From Sphingomonas naphthae (GTDB lineage: Bacteria > Pseudomonadota > Alphaproteobacteria > Sphingomonadales > Sphingomonadaceae), in contig NZ_CP117411.1 of NCBI RefSeq assembly GCF_028607085.1, forward strand, positions 3,038,001-3,102,000: 64,000 nucleotides of DNA. Direction: 5' to 3'. The position numbers were made by a program, and so were the translations under genes. The notes beneath the pieces are model-generated. The model made no database searches and was not told where the DNA came from. It was given only the letters and a program-made list of their open reading frames with translations. Position 1 is the stretch's first letter. Every line of letters begins with the position of its first letter. Of this stretch, positions 52,752-61,263 are shown in pieces.

Positions 52752-54079
52752 GCGAGTCGCTGGCCGATCGGGCGCGGACAATGCTCGGCGCGATCGACCC
52801 GGCCGGCTTCCAGCCGCGCCGGATCGGTCGGCTCGTGTCGTTCGACGGCCAGATGCTGGAAGCGACGGGGCTTAAAGAGCCGGTCGGTGCCAACGTCCGC
52901 GTGATCGATGCCGATGGCCATGGCGCGCTCGCCGAGGTCGTCGGCTTCAAAGGCGATCGGACCCTCCTGATGGCGCTCGACGCCGATGCCCCGCACAGCG
53001 CGGGCGCGCGGGTCGAGCCCGACCGGCGCGGCACGATGGTGGATGTGGGCGAGGCTCTGCTCGGCCGGATCGTCGATGCGCTGGGCAACCCGCTCGACGG
53101 CATGGGACCGATCGTCACCCAGCATCGCTGGCCGCTGGCGGGCACGCGCGGCAACCCGCTCGATCGCAGCCGCGTGACGCAGCCGTTCGACATGGGCGTG
53201 CGCGCGATCAACGCGCTGCTCACCGCAGGCGTCGGCCAGCGCATCGCCATCGCGGCGGGCTCGGGCGTCGGCAAATCGGTGCTGATGGGACAGATGATCA
53301 AGGGCGCGGAAGCGGACGTGATCGTCGTCGGCCTGATCGGCGAACGATCGCGCGAAGTGAGCGACTTCATCGAGACCAAGCTGAAGGGCGACGTGCGCAA
53401 GAAGGCCGCCGTCGTCGCGGTGCCGGCCGATCATCCGCCGATCCTGCGCCTGCGCGCCGCGATGCGCGCCACCGCCATCGCCGAATATTTCCGCGCGCAG
53501 GGCAAGCGCGTGCTGCTGCTGATCGACAGCCTCACCCGCGTCGCCCACGCCCAGCGCGAGATCGGGCTGTCGCTGGGCGAACCGCCGACGATCAAGGGCT
53601 ATCCGCCCTCGGCGCTCGGCCTGATCCCGCGCCTGATCGAGCGCGCCGGCGCGGATTCGCGCACTGGCGGATCGATCACCGCGCTCTATACGGTGCTGGC
53701 CGATGGCGGCGACACCGAAGACCCCATCGTCGATACCGCCCGCGCGATCGTCGACGGGCATATCATCCTCAGCCGCGCGCTGGCCGAACAGGGCGTGTTC
53801 CCCGCGATCGACGTGGGCAAATCCCTGAGTCGCGTGATGAGCGACATCATCGACAGGCCCCACGCCGATGCCGCGCGCACCCTGCGCCGGCTCTGGTCGG
53901 TCTATGAGGAGAATCGCGACCTCATCCTGATGGGCGCCTACCGCGAGGGCAGCGATCCCTCGATCGACGCGGCCATCGCGCACATGCCGCTGATCCAGCA
54001 ATTCATCCGCCAGGATCAGGACGAGACGATCGACCTTAACTCGGCGGTAACTACGCTGGTGCAACACTTCGGGGCATGA
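52748..54079 (+). CDS. fliI: Flagellum-specific ATPase FliI
   Basis: 443 residues. TTG start within TTGA overlapping the fliH stop; no ATG nearby fits the N-terminus. F1-type ATPase: LLGRIVDALGNPLDG, Walker A GSGVGKS (about residue 170), GLIGERSREV, LLLIDSLTRVAHAQREIGL, and PPSALGLIPRLIERAG. Energises export substrate delivery with FliH and FliJ. Overlaps fliJ by four bases. Confidence 0.96.
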   Translation: MSESLADRARTMLGAIDPAGFQPRRIGRLVSFDGQMLEATGLKEPVGANVRVIDADGHGALAEVVGFKGDRTLLMALDADAPHSAGARVEPDRRGTMVDVGEALLGRIVDALGNPLDGMGPIVTQHRWPLAGTRGNPLDRSRVTQPFDMGVRAINALLTAGVGQRIAIAAGSGVGKSVLMGQMIKGAEADVIVVGLIGERSREVSDFIETKLKGDVRKKAAVVAVPADHPPILRLRAAMRATAIAEYFRAQGKRVLLLIDSLTRVAHAQREIGLSLGEPPTIKGYPPSALGLIPRLIERAGADSRTGGSITALYTVLADGGDTEDPIVDTARAIVDGHIILSRALAEQGVFPAIDVGKSLSRVMSDIIDRPHADAARTLRRLWSVYEENRDLILMGAYREGSDPSIDAAIAHMPLIQQFIRQDQDETIDLNSAVTTLVQHFGA

Positions 54080-54492
54080 AAGCCCTAGCCGATCGCCGCG
54101 CCCGAATCGTCCGTGTCCGTGCCGTCCAGCACATCCAGGCCTCCATCGCCGCCGGCGAGGCCGAGCAGCGCGCCAACGATCTGGCGGAAAGCTCGCGCCG
54201 GCTGGTCGCCCTGCGCGGCGGCCTCGAATTTTCCGAGGGCACGGTGCAGGCCGGCGCGCTCGCCGCACAGGCCGAACTGGCCGCGCGACTGGAGGCGGCC
54301 CGTGCCGGCATGGCCGACAATATCGCCGCCGCCCGCGCCGTCGCCACCACCAAGGAGGGCGAGCGTCTCGCCGCCCGCATCCGGCAGGAGGGGGCCGAGA
54401 AGCTCCAGCAGCGCGCCGTGCAGCAGCTCCAGGATTCGATCGAAGCCCGCCTCGCCGCCGGCCACCGCCACCGTCTGGCCCCCAAGGCATGA
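54076..54492 (+). CDS. fliJ: Flagellar export protein FliJ
   Basis: 138 residues, almost entirely helical and rich in Ala, Glu, Arg, Gln, consistent with the coiled-coil stalk FliJ. Identity rests on position between fliI and fliK and on length; sequence conservation of FliJ is low. Overlaps by four bases on both sides. Confidence 0.8.
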   Translation: MKALADRRARIVRVRAVQHIQASIAAGEAEQRANDLAESSRRLVALRGGLEFSEGTVQAGALAAQAELAARLEAARAGMADNIAAARAVATTKEGERLAARIRQEGAEKLQQRAVQQLQDSIEARLAAGHRHRLAPKA

Positions 54493-55919
54493 ACCTGTCC
54501 GCCGCCCTCCCCGCCACGCCCGCGATCCAGCCGGGCGCGATGCCGCCGGCGATGCTCGGGCCGCTGCCCGGCACGATGCCGGCCGCGTCGGGCTTCGCCG
54601 ATCTGATGGCGACCATCGCCCCGGCCGCCGAGATGCCCGCCCCCGTCGCCGCGCCGGTGGTGTCGGCACCCGTGCAGCCGAGCGCGGAAGGTGGGGAAAC
54701 CGCCGCGCTGGCGCTGTTGTCCGTCGTGGCGCCGGCATCCGCCGTCTCGCGCGCGGCGCCCGTCGCCGAGACGCCGGCTGCGGCTGTTCCGGCGATCGCC
54801 GCTCAGCCGACCGTCATGCCGGCTGCCTCCGCCGACGCGCAGCCAGATGCCACCCCTGAAGCACCCGCGCCCCAGAGCGAGCAGGCGGCCAACACGACAC
54901 GGCCGATGGTTTCGTCGCCGCTGCCCCGCCCGATGCGCGCTCCGAAGGTCGCCACCGATCCGTCCCAGCCGGTCGAAGGCCAGCCTGACGATCAGGCACC
55001 GACCGAAGAGATGCCCGCCGAGGCCGAACCGCAGGATGCCGCGACCGACGCGAAGCCGATAGTCGCAACGCCGCAGCCGGCGACGCCGCAACCCGCCATT
55101 CCTCTCGCGATCGTGGCCCCGGCTCCCCAGATCGCCGCGCCGGTGGTCAAGACGGTGATGCCCGCCAAGGCCGAGGCCGCGCCGACGGCAAAGCCTGCCC
55201 CGGCACCGCGCGGTCCGGCGAAGGCCGCAGCCCCCGCCGAAGCCGAGGCGGGCACCCCCTTCACGCTGCCCGCCGCCGACGATTCGACCGACGACGCCAT
55301 CCCCGCGCCGGCGGAAACCGTCCACCATGTCGCGCCGGCCCACACGTCGGCCGCCACCGGCGAAACCCGCATCGCCGACAGCAGCCAGCCCGCGCCGGCC
55401 GATGCCGCCTTCACCGCCCAGCTCGATCTGGCGAAGGACACGCAATGGCTCGACCAGCTCGCGCGCGACATCAGCCGCACCGCGACGCGCGAGGGGGAAT
55501 TGCGATTCCAGCTCAACCCCGAGCATCTCGGCAGCCTGCATGTCGAGATCCGAAATCTCGCCGAGGGCACCGCGATCCGGTTCGTCACCGATAACGAGGC
55601 CGCGGCCCAGGCGATGGCCGACGCCCAGCCGCGCCTGATCGCCGAGGCGCAGGCGCAGGGCCTCCGCATCGCCGCCGCGCATGTCGAGGTGTCGAGCGAC
55701 ACGCCACGTCCGCAGGATGGCCAGCCGCAACCCCAGCAACAGCAGCACACCGCCGGCAACCCGCCGCAGGGCCAGCCCCAGCAGGCGCCCGCACAACACT
55801 TCGGCCAGCCCTCCGGCCAGCAGCAGCGCCGGCCCGAACAGCCCCAACCCTTCCTTAACCATGATGCCGTATCCGTCCCCGTCGAAGAGTCGGCTGACGA
55901 TGCCGGCCGTTACGCCTGA
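54489..55919 (+). CDS. fliK: Flagellar hook-length control protein FliK
   Basis: 476 residues. Long Pro/Ala-rich, likely disordered N-terminal ruler (about 1-300), then the compact FliK C-domain: LRFQLNPEHLGSLHVEIRNL and MADAQPRLIAEAQAQGLRI. A Gln/Pro-rich tail follows. Measures hook length and triggers the substrate switch at FlhB. Nineteen bases before fliL. Confidence 0.92.
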   Translation: MNLSAALPATPAIQPGAMPPAMLGPLPGTMPAASGFADLMATIAPAAEMPAPVAAPVVSAPVQPSAEGGETAALALLSVVAPASAVSRAAPVAETPAAAVPAIAAQPTVMPAASADAQPDATPEAPAPQSEQAANTTRPMVSSPLPRPMRAPKVATDPSQPVEGQPDDQAPTEEMPAEAEPQDAATDAKPIVATPQPATPQPAIPLAIVAPAPQIAAPVVKTVMPAKAEAAPTAKPAPAPRGPAKAAAPAEAEAGTPFTLPAADDSTDDAIPAPAETVHHVAPAHTSAATGETRIADSSQPAPADAAFTAQLDLAKDTQWLDQLARDISRTATREGELRFQLNPEHLGSLHVEIRNLAEGTAIRFVTDNEAAAQAMADAQPRLIAEAQAQGLRIAAAHVEVSSDTPRPQDGQPQPQQQQHTAGNPPQGQPQQAPAQHFGQPSGQQQRRPEQPQPFLNHDAVSVPVEESADDAGRYA

Positions 55920-55938
55920 CCCCGGAGTATAGAGCGCC

Positions 55939-56532
55939 ATGTCCGACCCGACCCCCGCCGCGAAGCCCAAGAAGAAGGGCGGCATGAAGAAGATTCTGGT
56001 GATGGCGGTCGCCGTGCTGGGCCTGCTCGGCGGCGGCATCGGCGCGGGCATCTATGCGGCGGGCGCGGGCATGGTCGGCGGCGCGCACGCCAGCGAGCCC
56101 AAGGAAGACCCCAACAAGCCCAAGCTGGTCGAGCGCCACGAGGGCGAGGGCGGCGAGCATCCGCCCGTCCCGTCGGGCCACGGCGGCGGCGAGGAAGCGA
56201 TCGACACCAGCCGCTATCAGGCGACCTATTATCCGATGGAGCAGAGCTTCACCGCCAACCTGAGCGACACCAACGGCTTCGTGCAGCTTGGGATCGGCGT
56301 CTCGACCTTCTATGACGAGAAGGTGCTGGATAATCTGAAGAAGAACGATATGCCCGTCCGCTCGGCGGTGCTGATGACGCTTTCCGAACAGAGCGTGGAG
56401 GCGCTGTCCACGCCCGAGGGCAAGACCAACCTCCAGCGCCAGCTGAAGGATGCGATCAACCAGACGCTCCGCCAGAAGGAAGGTTTCGGCGGCATCGACA
56501 GCGTCTATTTCACGAGTTTCATCATCCAGTGA
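55939..56532 (+). CDS. fliL: Flagellar basal-body protein FliL
   Basis: 197 residues. Basic N-terminus (KPKKKGGMKK), one membrane helix with many Gly residues, a His/Gly/Glu-rich linker (HEGEGGEHPPVPSGHGGG), then the SPFH-like periplasmic domain ending GIDSVYFTSFIIQ (conserved V.F..F..Q). Stabilises stators. Start supported by GGAG upstream. Overlaps fliM (GTGA). Confidence 0.93.
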   Translation: MSDPTPAAKPKKKGGMKKILVMAVAVLGLLGGGIGAGIYAAGAGMVGGAHASEPKEDPNKPKLVERHEGEGGEHPPVPSGHGGGEEAIDTSRYQATYYPMEQSFTANLSDTNGFVQLGIGVSTFYDEKVLDNLKKNDMPVRSAVLMTLSEQSVEALSTPEGKTNLQRQLKDAINQTLRQKEGFGGIDSVYFTSFIIQ

Positions 56533-57503
56533 GCATGATCGAGCCTGCCCTGCCGGACGACGACGAGCCCTCTCCGTTCACGCGGAGCGGGCCGGTGTCG
56601 CGTGACGTGCGCCCCTTCGCCTTCGGGCAGACGGGCGCCGGGCGGCCGGCGGCGCGGCTCTCCGGCCTGGAGCGGATGAACGAGCGGCTCGCCCGCCTGC
56701 TGCGCGGCGCGATCGAGGGCATCGCCAACGCCCGCACCGCCGTCGCCGCTTTGCCCCTTTCCACGCGCAGCTATGGCGAGTGGAAGGCGGACCTGCCCGA
56801 ATTCATGGTCCTCCACCTCTATCGCCCGCGCCCGCTGAAGGGCGGGATGCTGCTCGCGCTGGAGCCGGCGTTCGTGGCGGCGATGGTGGATGCCTTCTAC
56901 GGCGGCAGCGGCATCGTCTCGCCCCCCAAAGGCCCGGAATTGTCCCCCAGCGAGGACCGGCTGGCCGATCGCATCGCCGAAGTCGTGCTGGGCGTGCTGC
57001 GCGAAGGCTGGGCCGATGTGCTGCCCTTCGATCCCGAACTGGTCGGGCGCGAGACCGTCCTGTCCTACGCCTCGCTCGTGCGCGACGAGGATCCGGTGGT
57101 GGTGCAGGCGTTCGAGGTGCGCGCGGGACAGGCCCGCCCGGCCACGATCGCCATCCTCTATCCGCTCGCCACGCTCCGCCCGATCGAGGACGAGCTGGCC
57201 ACCAAGGTCCATTCCGACATCGGCGGCGGGGGCGACGACGGCGGCTGGCGCGAGCGGCTGGCGGCGGCGCTGGAGGATGTGCGCCTGCCCGTCCGTTCGG
57301 TGCTGGCGCGGCCGGAGATTTCGGTGTCGCAGCTGCTGGCGCTCAAGCCGGGCGACGTGATTCCCATCTCGCTCCAGCCCACGGTTCCTCTCATCGTGGG
57401 TCAGAAGCGGCTTGCCGAGGGCGTGATCGGCGAGCAGGAAGGGCGCGCGGCGCTCCAGATCCAGACGATCGGCGCGCCGCCGCGCAAGGGGAATGCAGGA
57501 TGA
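56529..57503 (+). CDS. fliM: Flagellar motor switch protein FliM
   Basis: 324 residues from a GTG overlapping the fliL stop; ATG at 56535 is an alternative. Contains RLSGLERMNERLARLLR, the middle CheC-like domain with FYGGSG, and the C-terminal SpoA domain (LKPGDVIPISLQP). The N-terminus has no clear CheY-binding LSQxEID peptide: it reads MIEPALPDDDEPSPF. Overlaps fliN by four bases. Confidence 0.93.
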   Translation: MSMIEPALPDDDEPSPFTRSGPVSRDVRPFAFGQTGAGRPAARLSGLERMNERLARLLRGAIEGIANARTAVAALPLSTRSYGEWKADLPEFMVLHLYRPRPLKGGMLLALEPAFVAAMVDAFYGGSGIVSPPKGPELSPSEDRLADRIAEVVLGVLREGWADVLPFDPELVGRETVLSYASLVRDEDPVVVQAFEVRAGQARPATIAILYPLATLRPIEDELATKVHSDIGGGGDDGGWRERLAAALEDVRLPVRSVLARPEISVSQLLALKPGDVIPISLQPTVPLIVGQKRLAEGVIGEQEGRAALQIQTIGAPPRKGNAG

Positions 57504-57820
57504 GTGACATGAGCGACACCCCCTTCCCCCCCGGCGACGGCGCGCTGGGCGGCCGCAATTTCCGCCTGCTGGCCGATATCCCGCTGCGCCTCTCGGTCGA
57601 GGTGGGCTCCACCTCGCTGAAGCTGGCCGAACTGATGGATCTGGCCGAGGGCAGCGTGGTCGAACTCGACCGGCAAGCCAATGAATTGCTCGACATCCTC
57701 GTCAATGGCACGCTGGTGGCGCGCGGCGAGGTGGTGACGGTGAACGGCCGCTTCGGCATCCGCGTGGTCGACGTGGTCGCCGCCGAACAGCGGCTGACGG
57801 GGCTCGAGCGCCGCTCGTGA
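57500..57820 (+). CDS. fliN: Flagellar motor switch protein FliN
   Basis: 106 residues. Single SpoA domain: DIPLRLSVEVGSTSLKLAELMDLAEGSVVELDRQANELLDILVNG, with the classic VNGTLVARGEVVTVNGRFGIRV end. Forms the C-ring base. ATGA overlap with fliM and GTGA with fliO. Confidence 0.96.
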   Translation: MSDMSDTPFPPGDGALGGRNFRLLADIPLRLSVEVGSTSLKLAELMDLAEGSVVELDRQANELLDILVNGTLVARGEVVTVNGRFGIRVVDVVAAEQRLTGLERRS

Positions 57821-58101
57821 TCGGAAGCTACCTGCTCAACCTGCTGCTGATGGTGCCGCTGGTGGGCGGTCTGGCCTTCCTGTCGATCTGGCTGATGCGC
57901 AAGCTTCAGCCCGGCCTCGCCATCGGCAAGCGCGAGCGGGCGGTGAAGGTGGTCGATGCCGTGCCGCTCGGCGCGATGAGCCGGCTGGCGGTGGTGGATT
58001 TCGCCGGCAAGCGCCTGCTGGTGGCGGTGTCGCGCGGCCGGGTCGACCTGCTGTCGGAAGCCCCCGCCCCGGCCGAGTTCACGCTCCCCGATGAGGAGTG
58101 A
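57817..58101 (+). CDS. fliO: Flagellar biosynthesis protein FliO
   Basis: 94 residues, GTG start overlapping the fliN stop. N-terminal membrane helix ([21 protein letters not shown]), then a small cytoplasmic domain ([30 protein letters not shown]). Helps assemble FliP into the export gate. One base before the fliP ATG. Confidence 0.88.
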   Translation: MIGSYLLNLLLMVPLVGGLAFLSIWLMRKLQPGLAIGKRERAVKVVDAVPLGAMSRLAVVDFAGKRLLVAVSRGRVDLLSEAPAPAEFTLPDEE

Positions 58102-58102
58102 G

Positions 58103-58987
58103 ATGATTTCCTCGTCATTGCGAGCGAAGCGAAGCAATCCAGCTTCGCGACGGGTTGGTGGCGTGGGAACTGGATTGCTTCGCTTCGCTCGCAATGACGG
58201 AAAAGGCGGTCGGGCGCTGATCTGGGCGCTTCTCGCGCTCGCCTTCCTGCTGCTCCTCGCCGTCCCCGCGCTCGCCCAGACGCCGCCGCCGGCCACCGCC
58301 GGGCAGGGCCAGGCCCTCGATCGCGCGCTCTCGACCATTTCGGGCAACGGCCGCCCGCTCTCGCTGTCGTTGCAGATCCTGCTGCTGATGAGCCTGCTGA
58401 CGGTGCTGCCGTCGCTGGTGCTGATGATGACGAGCTTCACCCGTATCATCATCGTCCTGTCGCTGCTCCGCCAGGCGCTCGGCCTGCAACAGACGCCGCC
58501 CAATCAGGTGCTGGTCGGCCTCGCGCTGTTCCTGTCGCTGTTCGTGATGCGGCCCTATATCGATCAGATCAACGCGACCGCCTACCAGCCTTATGGCGCC
58601 GGCCAGATCCCGATCGAGGAAGCGGTGAAAAGATCGGGCACCGTCTTCCACGAATTCATGACCCGCCAGACGCGCCAGACCGATCTCAAGCTCTTCGCCG
58701 ACATGGCCAAGGCGCCGCCCTTCGCCAGGGCGTCCGACATTCCCTTCTCGATCCTGCTGCCCGCCTTCGTGACGAGCGAACTCAAGACGGCGTTCCAGAT
58801 CGGTTTCCTGATCTTCCTGCCCTTCCTCATCATCGATCTGGTCGTCGCCTCCACCCTGATGGCGCTCGGCATGATGATGCTGAGCCCGTCGATCATCTCG
58901 ATGCCGTTCAAGCTGCTGCTGTTCGTGCTGGTCGACGGCTGGGCGCTGACGATGGGGAGCCTCGCCGCGAGTTTCGCCGGTGGGTAG
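58103..58987 (+). CDS. fliP: Flagellar export gate protein FliP with repeat-coded N-terminal extension
   Basis: 294 residues from the ATG at 58103, about 35 to 50 more than the common length. The core is standard FliP: signal-like helix ending [50 protein letters not shown], and the C-terminal [18 protein letters not shown]. Residues about 4-35 are encoded by a perfect 30-base inverted repeat (SLRAKRSNP on the left arm, GLLRFARND on the right). No ATG, GTG or TTG lies between the repeat and the signal helix; GTG 58163 and TTG 58175 are in the repeat itself. The ATG has GGAG just upstream over the fliO stop. Confidence 0.9.
   Translation: MISSSLRAKRSNPASRRVGGVGTGLLRFARNDGKGGRALIWALLALAFLLLLAVPALAQTPPPATAGQGQALDRALSTISGNGRPLSLSLQILLLMSLLTVLPSLVLMMTSFTRIIIVLSLLRQALGLQQTPPNQVLVGLALFLSLFVMRPYIDQINATAYQPYGAGQIPIEEAVKRSGTVFHEFMTRQTRQTDLKLFADMAKAPPFARASDIPFSILLPAFVTSELKTAFQIGFLIFLPFLIIDLVVASTLMALGMMMLSPSIISMPFKLLLFVLVDGWALTMGSLAASFAGG
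58113..58199. repeat. Perfect 30-base inverted repeat inside fliP
   Basis: Arms 58113-58142 and 58170-58199 are exact complements, beginning CGTCATTGCGAGCGAAGCG, with a 27-base loop. It is inserted three codons after the probable fliP start and keeps the frame open. A degenerate relative lies at 41196-41276. Confidence 0.92.
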
Positions 58988-59000
58988 GGGGCGCGACATA

Positions 59001-59120
59001 AAGCCCCTCCCCTTCAGGGGAGGGGTTGGGGTGGGGGCTGTCAGCGTAGTCCAACGCGCGTTGGTCTCGGTGAGACTGACACCCCCCACCCCCAACCCCT
59101 CCCCTGAAGGGGAGGGGCTT
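59001..59120. repeat. Composite G-rich inverted repeat between fliP and fliQ
   Basis: Terminal hairpins AAGCCCCTCCCCT...AGGGGAGGGG on both sides, then GTTGGGGTGGGGGCTGTC and its complement, and central hairpins (TCCAACGCGCGTTGG, GTCTCGGTGAGAC). Same as the element at 21736-21918, but uninterrupted. It separates two genes that are normally coupled. Confidence 0.88.
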
Positions 59121-59136
59121 AGCGGCTGTCGCCGTC

Positions 59137-59418
59137 GTGGATAGCGCCGCCACCGCCGACTATTTCATCGGCGTCGCCCAGCAGGCGCTCTGGGTGCTCG
59201 CCCTCGCCACATCGCCGATCCTGATCCCCGCGCTCGCCGCCGGGCTCATCCTCGGCATGATCCAGGCGGCCACATCGATCAACGAGCAGACGTTGAGCTT
59301 CGTCCCCAAGCTGCTGGTCGTGGGTCTCTGCCTCGTGCTGTTCGGGGGCGCGATCCTGATGCTGATCGCGGATTTCACCAGGGATATCTTCGCGCGCATC
59401 CCGGATCTGGTGCGATGA
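59137..59418 (+). CDS. fliQ: Flagellar export gate protein FliQ
   Basis: 93 residues, GTG start (MDSAATADYFIGVAQQALW, the usual FliQ opening). Two membrane helices with SPILIPALAAGLILGMIQAATSINEQTLSFVPK, the family hallmark. Export gate component. No ribosome site is visible; the composite repeat ends 16 bases before the start, so translation coupling to fliP is lost. Overlaps fliR by four bases. Confidence 0.94.
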   Translation: MDSAATADYFIGVAQQALWVLALATSPILIPALAAGLILGMIQAATSINEQTLSFVPKLLVVGLCLVLFGGAILMLIADFTRDIFARIPDLVR

Positions 59419-60197
59419 TCCCGCTGTCGCTCGCCGGGCTGGAAGCGCAATTATATCTGTGGTTCCTGGCGGCGATCCGGCCCGGCGCGGCGTTCCTCGC
59501 CGCGCCCGTCTTCGGGTCGCAGCAGGTGCCGGTCCAGCTGCGCTTCGTGGTGGCGCTGGCGGTGGCGATCCCCGCGTTCCAGATGGTGCCGTTCGATCTG
59601 CCGCCCGACGGCATCATCTCCGTCCCCGGCATCGCGATGATCATCGGCGAGGTGCTGACGGGGCTCGCCATCGGCTTCGCGGTGCAGCTGGGCTTCTCCG
59701 CCGCATTGGTCGCGGGCGAGACGATCGGCAACACGATGGGGCTGGGTTTCGCCGGCATGATGGACCCGATGTCGGGCGCCTCGACCCCGGCGCTCGGCAC
59801 CTTCCTGTCGATCCTGGCGACCTTCTTCTTCCTGGCGCTGGGGGGGCATCTGATGCTCATCACCATCATTCTCGAAAGCTATCGCGCGCTGCCGCCGGGC
59901 GGCGCGTGGCTTTCGGCCGAGAGCATCCGGGGGCTGGTGATGTTTGGCGGCGTACTGTTCGCCGCCGGCACCGCCATCGCTTTGCCGGTCGGCTTCTCGC
60001 TGGTGCTGGTGCAGCTGGTGATGGCGATGCTGGCGCGATCGGCGCCGCAGATGAACATCTTCTCGGTCGGCCTGCCCGCCACGCTTCTGGCCGGCCTCGT
60101 CCTCCTCGCCATCGCCGCCCCGCCGATGGGCGACGGCATCGCCTCCGCCATCCAGCAGGGCATGGCGCAGGCGCGGCAGCTGGCGCTGGGGCGGTAA
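59415..60197 (+). CDS. fliR: Flagellar export gate protein FliR
   Basis: 260 residues with about six membrane helices. Contains FLAAPVFGSQQVPVQLRFVVALAVA and GETIGNTMGLGFAGMMDP(M)SG, typical FliR, and LARSAPQMNIFSVGLPA near the end. Completes the FliPQR gate with FlhB. Followed after 62 bases by an unrelated gene rather than flhB. Confidence 0.95.
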   Translation: MIPLSLAGLEAQLYLWFLAAIRPGAAFLAAPVFGSQQVPVQLRFVVALAVAIPAFQMVPFDLPPDGIISVPGIAMIIGEVLTGLAIGFAVQLGFSAALVAGETIGNTMGLGFAGMMDPMSGASTPALGTFLSILATFFFLALGGHLMLITIILESYRALPPGGAWLSAESIRGLVMFGGVLFAAGTAIALPVGFSLVLVQLVMAMLARSAPQMNIFSVGLPATLLAGLVLLAIAAPPMGDGIASAIQQGMAQARQLALGR

Positions 60198-60259
60198 TTC
60201 ACGACGCTGGTTTGACGACCAGGATATGTTAGTTGGTGCCGGCCAGGGGGAGCGGCAGG

Positions 60260-61216
60260 ATGGCAGAAATGGCGCGACACGTTCGCACCCGGATTCGATA
60301 CGATGGCCCAGCGCTAGCCGGGCATGAAATGGACGTGCAGGATTTAGCTCCTGCGCTTCTAGCTATTGCTGACATCGTTCAAATCGCGAACCGGAAATTT
60401 AACGGGGATAGCGCTTCAATCCGCGTCATGGTGGATGCGGATGTCGAGCAGCAATGCTTCCAGCTGGACCTCAGCCTTGTTCAGTCTTTTCTCGATCAAG
60501 CGGCGGTTCTGATCGGCCGAAAGGATGTCGCGACCGCAAAAGACATCGCCGAATGGATCGGTTTGATCAGTGGTACAGGCCTTGGTCTGTTCACGCTTAT
60601 CAAGCGTATCTATGGCCATAAGAGCGGTGAGCAACCAGCCGTGACATTTCGCACTGGCGACCAAGCGGGCACTACGATTATCAGTATCGCGGGCGATGTC
60701 CAAAATCTGGTCGTGCCAACGCCCACCGCCAAACTGCTGGTCGATCCAGACGTAAATCGCAATGTTAGGACTGTGTTAAGTCCCTTGCAGCGCGAGGGAT
60801 ATGACGATCTCACATTTATCTACGGCGATCAGGAAGTCGCTCGGATCGATAAGCAGCAAGCACAGGAGATCATTAATTCATCCCCGGTCGATCCAATTGC
60901 ACCTCCGATGGAAACCATTTCCCGCATACGCGGTGTCGTCCGCATAAAATCGCCGCAATATGAAGGGGCCGCAAAATGGTCGCTCCTTTGGCAAGGCCGT
61001 GCCATCGACGCCGAGATGGCGGATGAGGCAGCAAAATGGGTAGAAGCATTCCAGGGCAATCGGGTGTCAGCTCCGCCGAACACCGTACTTGACGTCAGCA
61101 TGAGCGAGATGGTCCGGCTTGATAGCCAAGGCTTAGCGGTGGGCAAAAGAACCTATGTTGTCCATGAGGTTCACAGCGCAACACCGCCGCCCACTCAGGA
61201 TGCATTTACCTTCTAA
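60260..61216 (+). CDS. Protein of unknown function inserted between fliR and flhB
   Basis: 318 residues from the ATG at 60260 (GCAGG just before). Opening HVRTRIRYDGPALAGHEMDVQDLAPALLAIADI, a hydrophobic Gly-rich segment (IGLISGTGLGLFTLIK, about residue 110-125) that may be a membrane helix or buried, and beta-rich C-terminal half (RIRGVVRIKSPQYEGAAKWSLLW). I do not recognise a named family. GC is 53-55% in two 60-base lines I counted, much below neighbours, and codons use more A/T-ending forms. No homology to flagellar proteins is evident. Probably acquired; function unknown. Confidence 0.75.
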   Translation: MAEMARHVRTRIRYDGPALAGHEMDVQDLAPALLAIADIVQIANRKFNGDSASIRVMVDADVEQQCFQLDLSLVQSFLDQAAVLIGRKDVATAKDIAEWIGLISGTGLGLFTLIKRIYGHKSGEQPAVTFRTGDQAGTTIISIAGDVQNLVVPTPTAKLLVDPDVNRNVRTVLSPLQREGYDDLTFIYGDQEVARIDKQQAQEIINSSPVDPIAPPMETISRIRGVVRIKSPQYEGAAKWSLLWQGRAIDAEMADEAAKWVEAFQGNRVSAPPNTVLDVSMSEMVRLDSQGLAVGKRTYVVHEVHSATPPPTQDAFTF

Positions 61217-61263
61217 TCTCAGTCTTTAGCATCCGTTAACCATCTTGCGGCACACCGCCGGGC

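Noticed and set aside
50579-54616. A 1345-codon open frame on the minus strand opposite fliF-fliK
   Set aside because: Spans several well-supported flagellar genes on the other strand; composition is that of an antisense shadow.
60198-61263. Prophage or integron remnant around the unknown gene in the flagellar operon
   Set aside because: No integrase, recombination site, tRNA target or direct repeats at the borders were seen; only composition is atypical.
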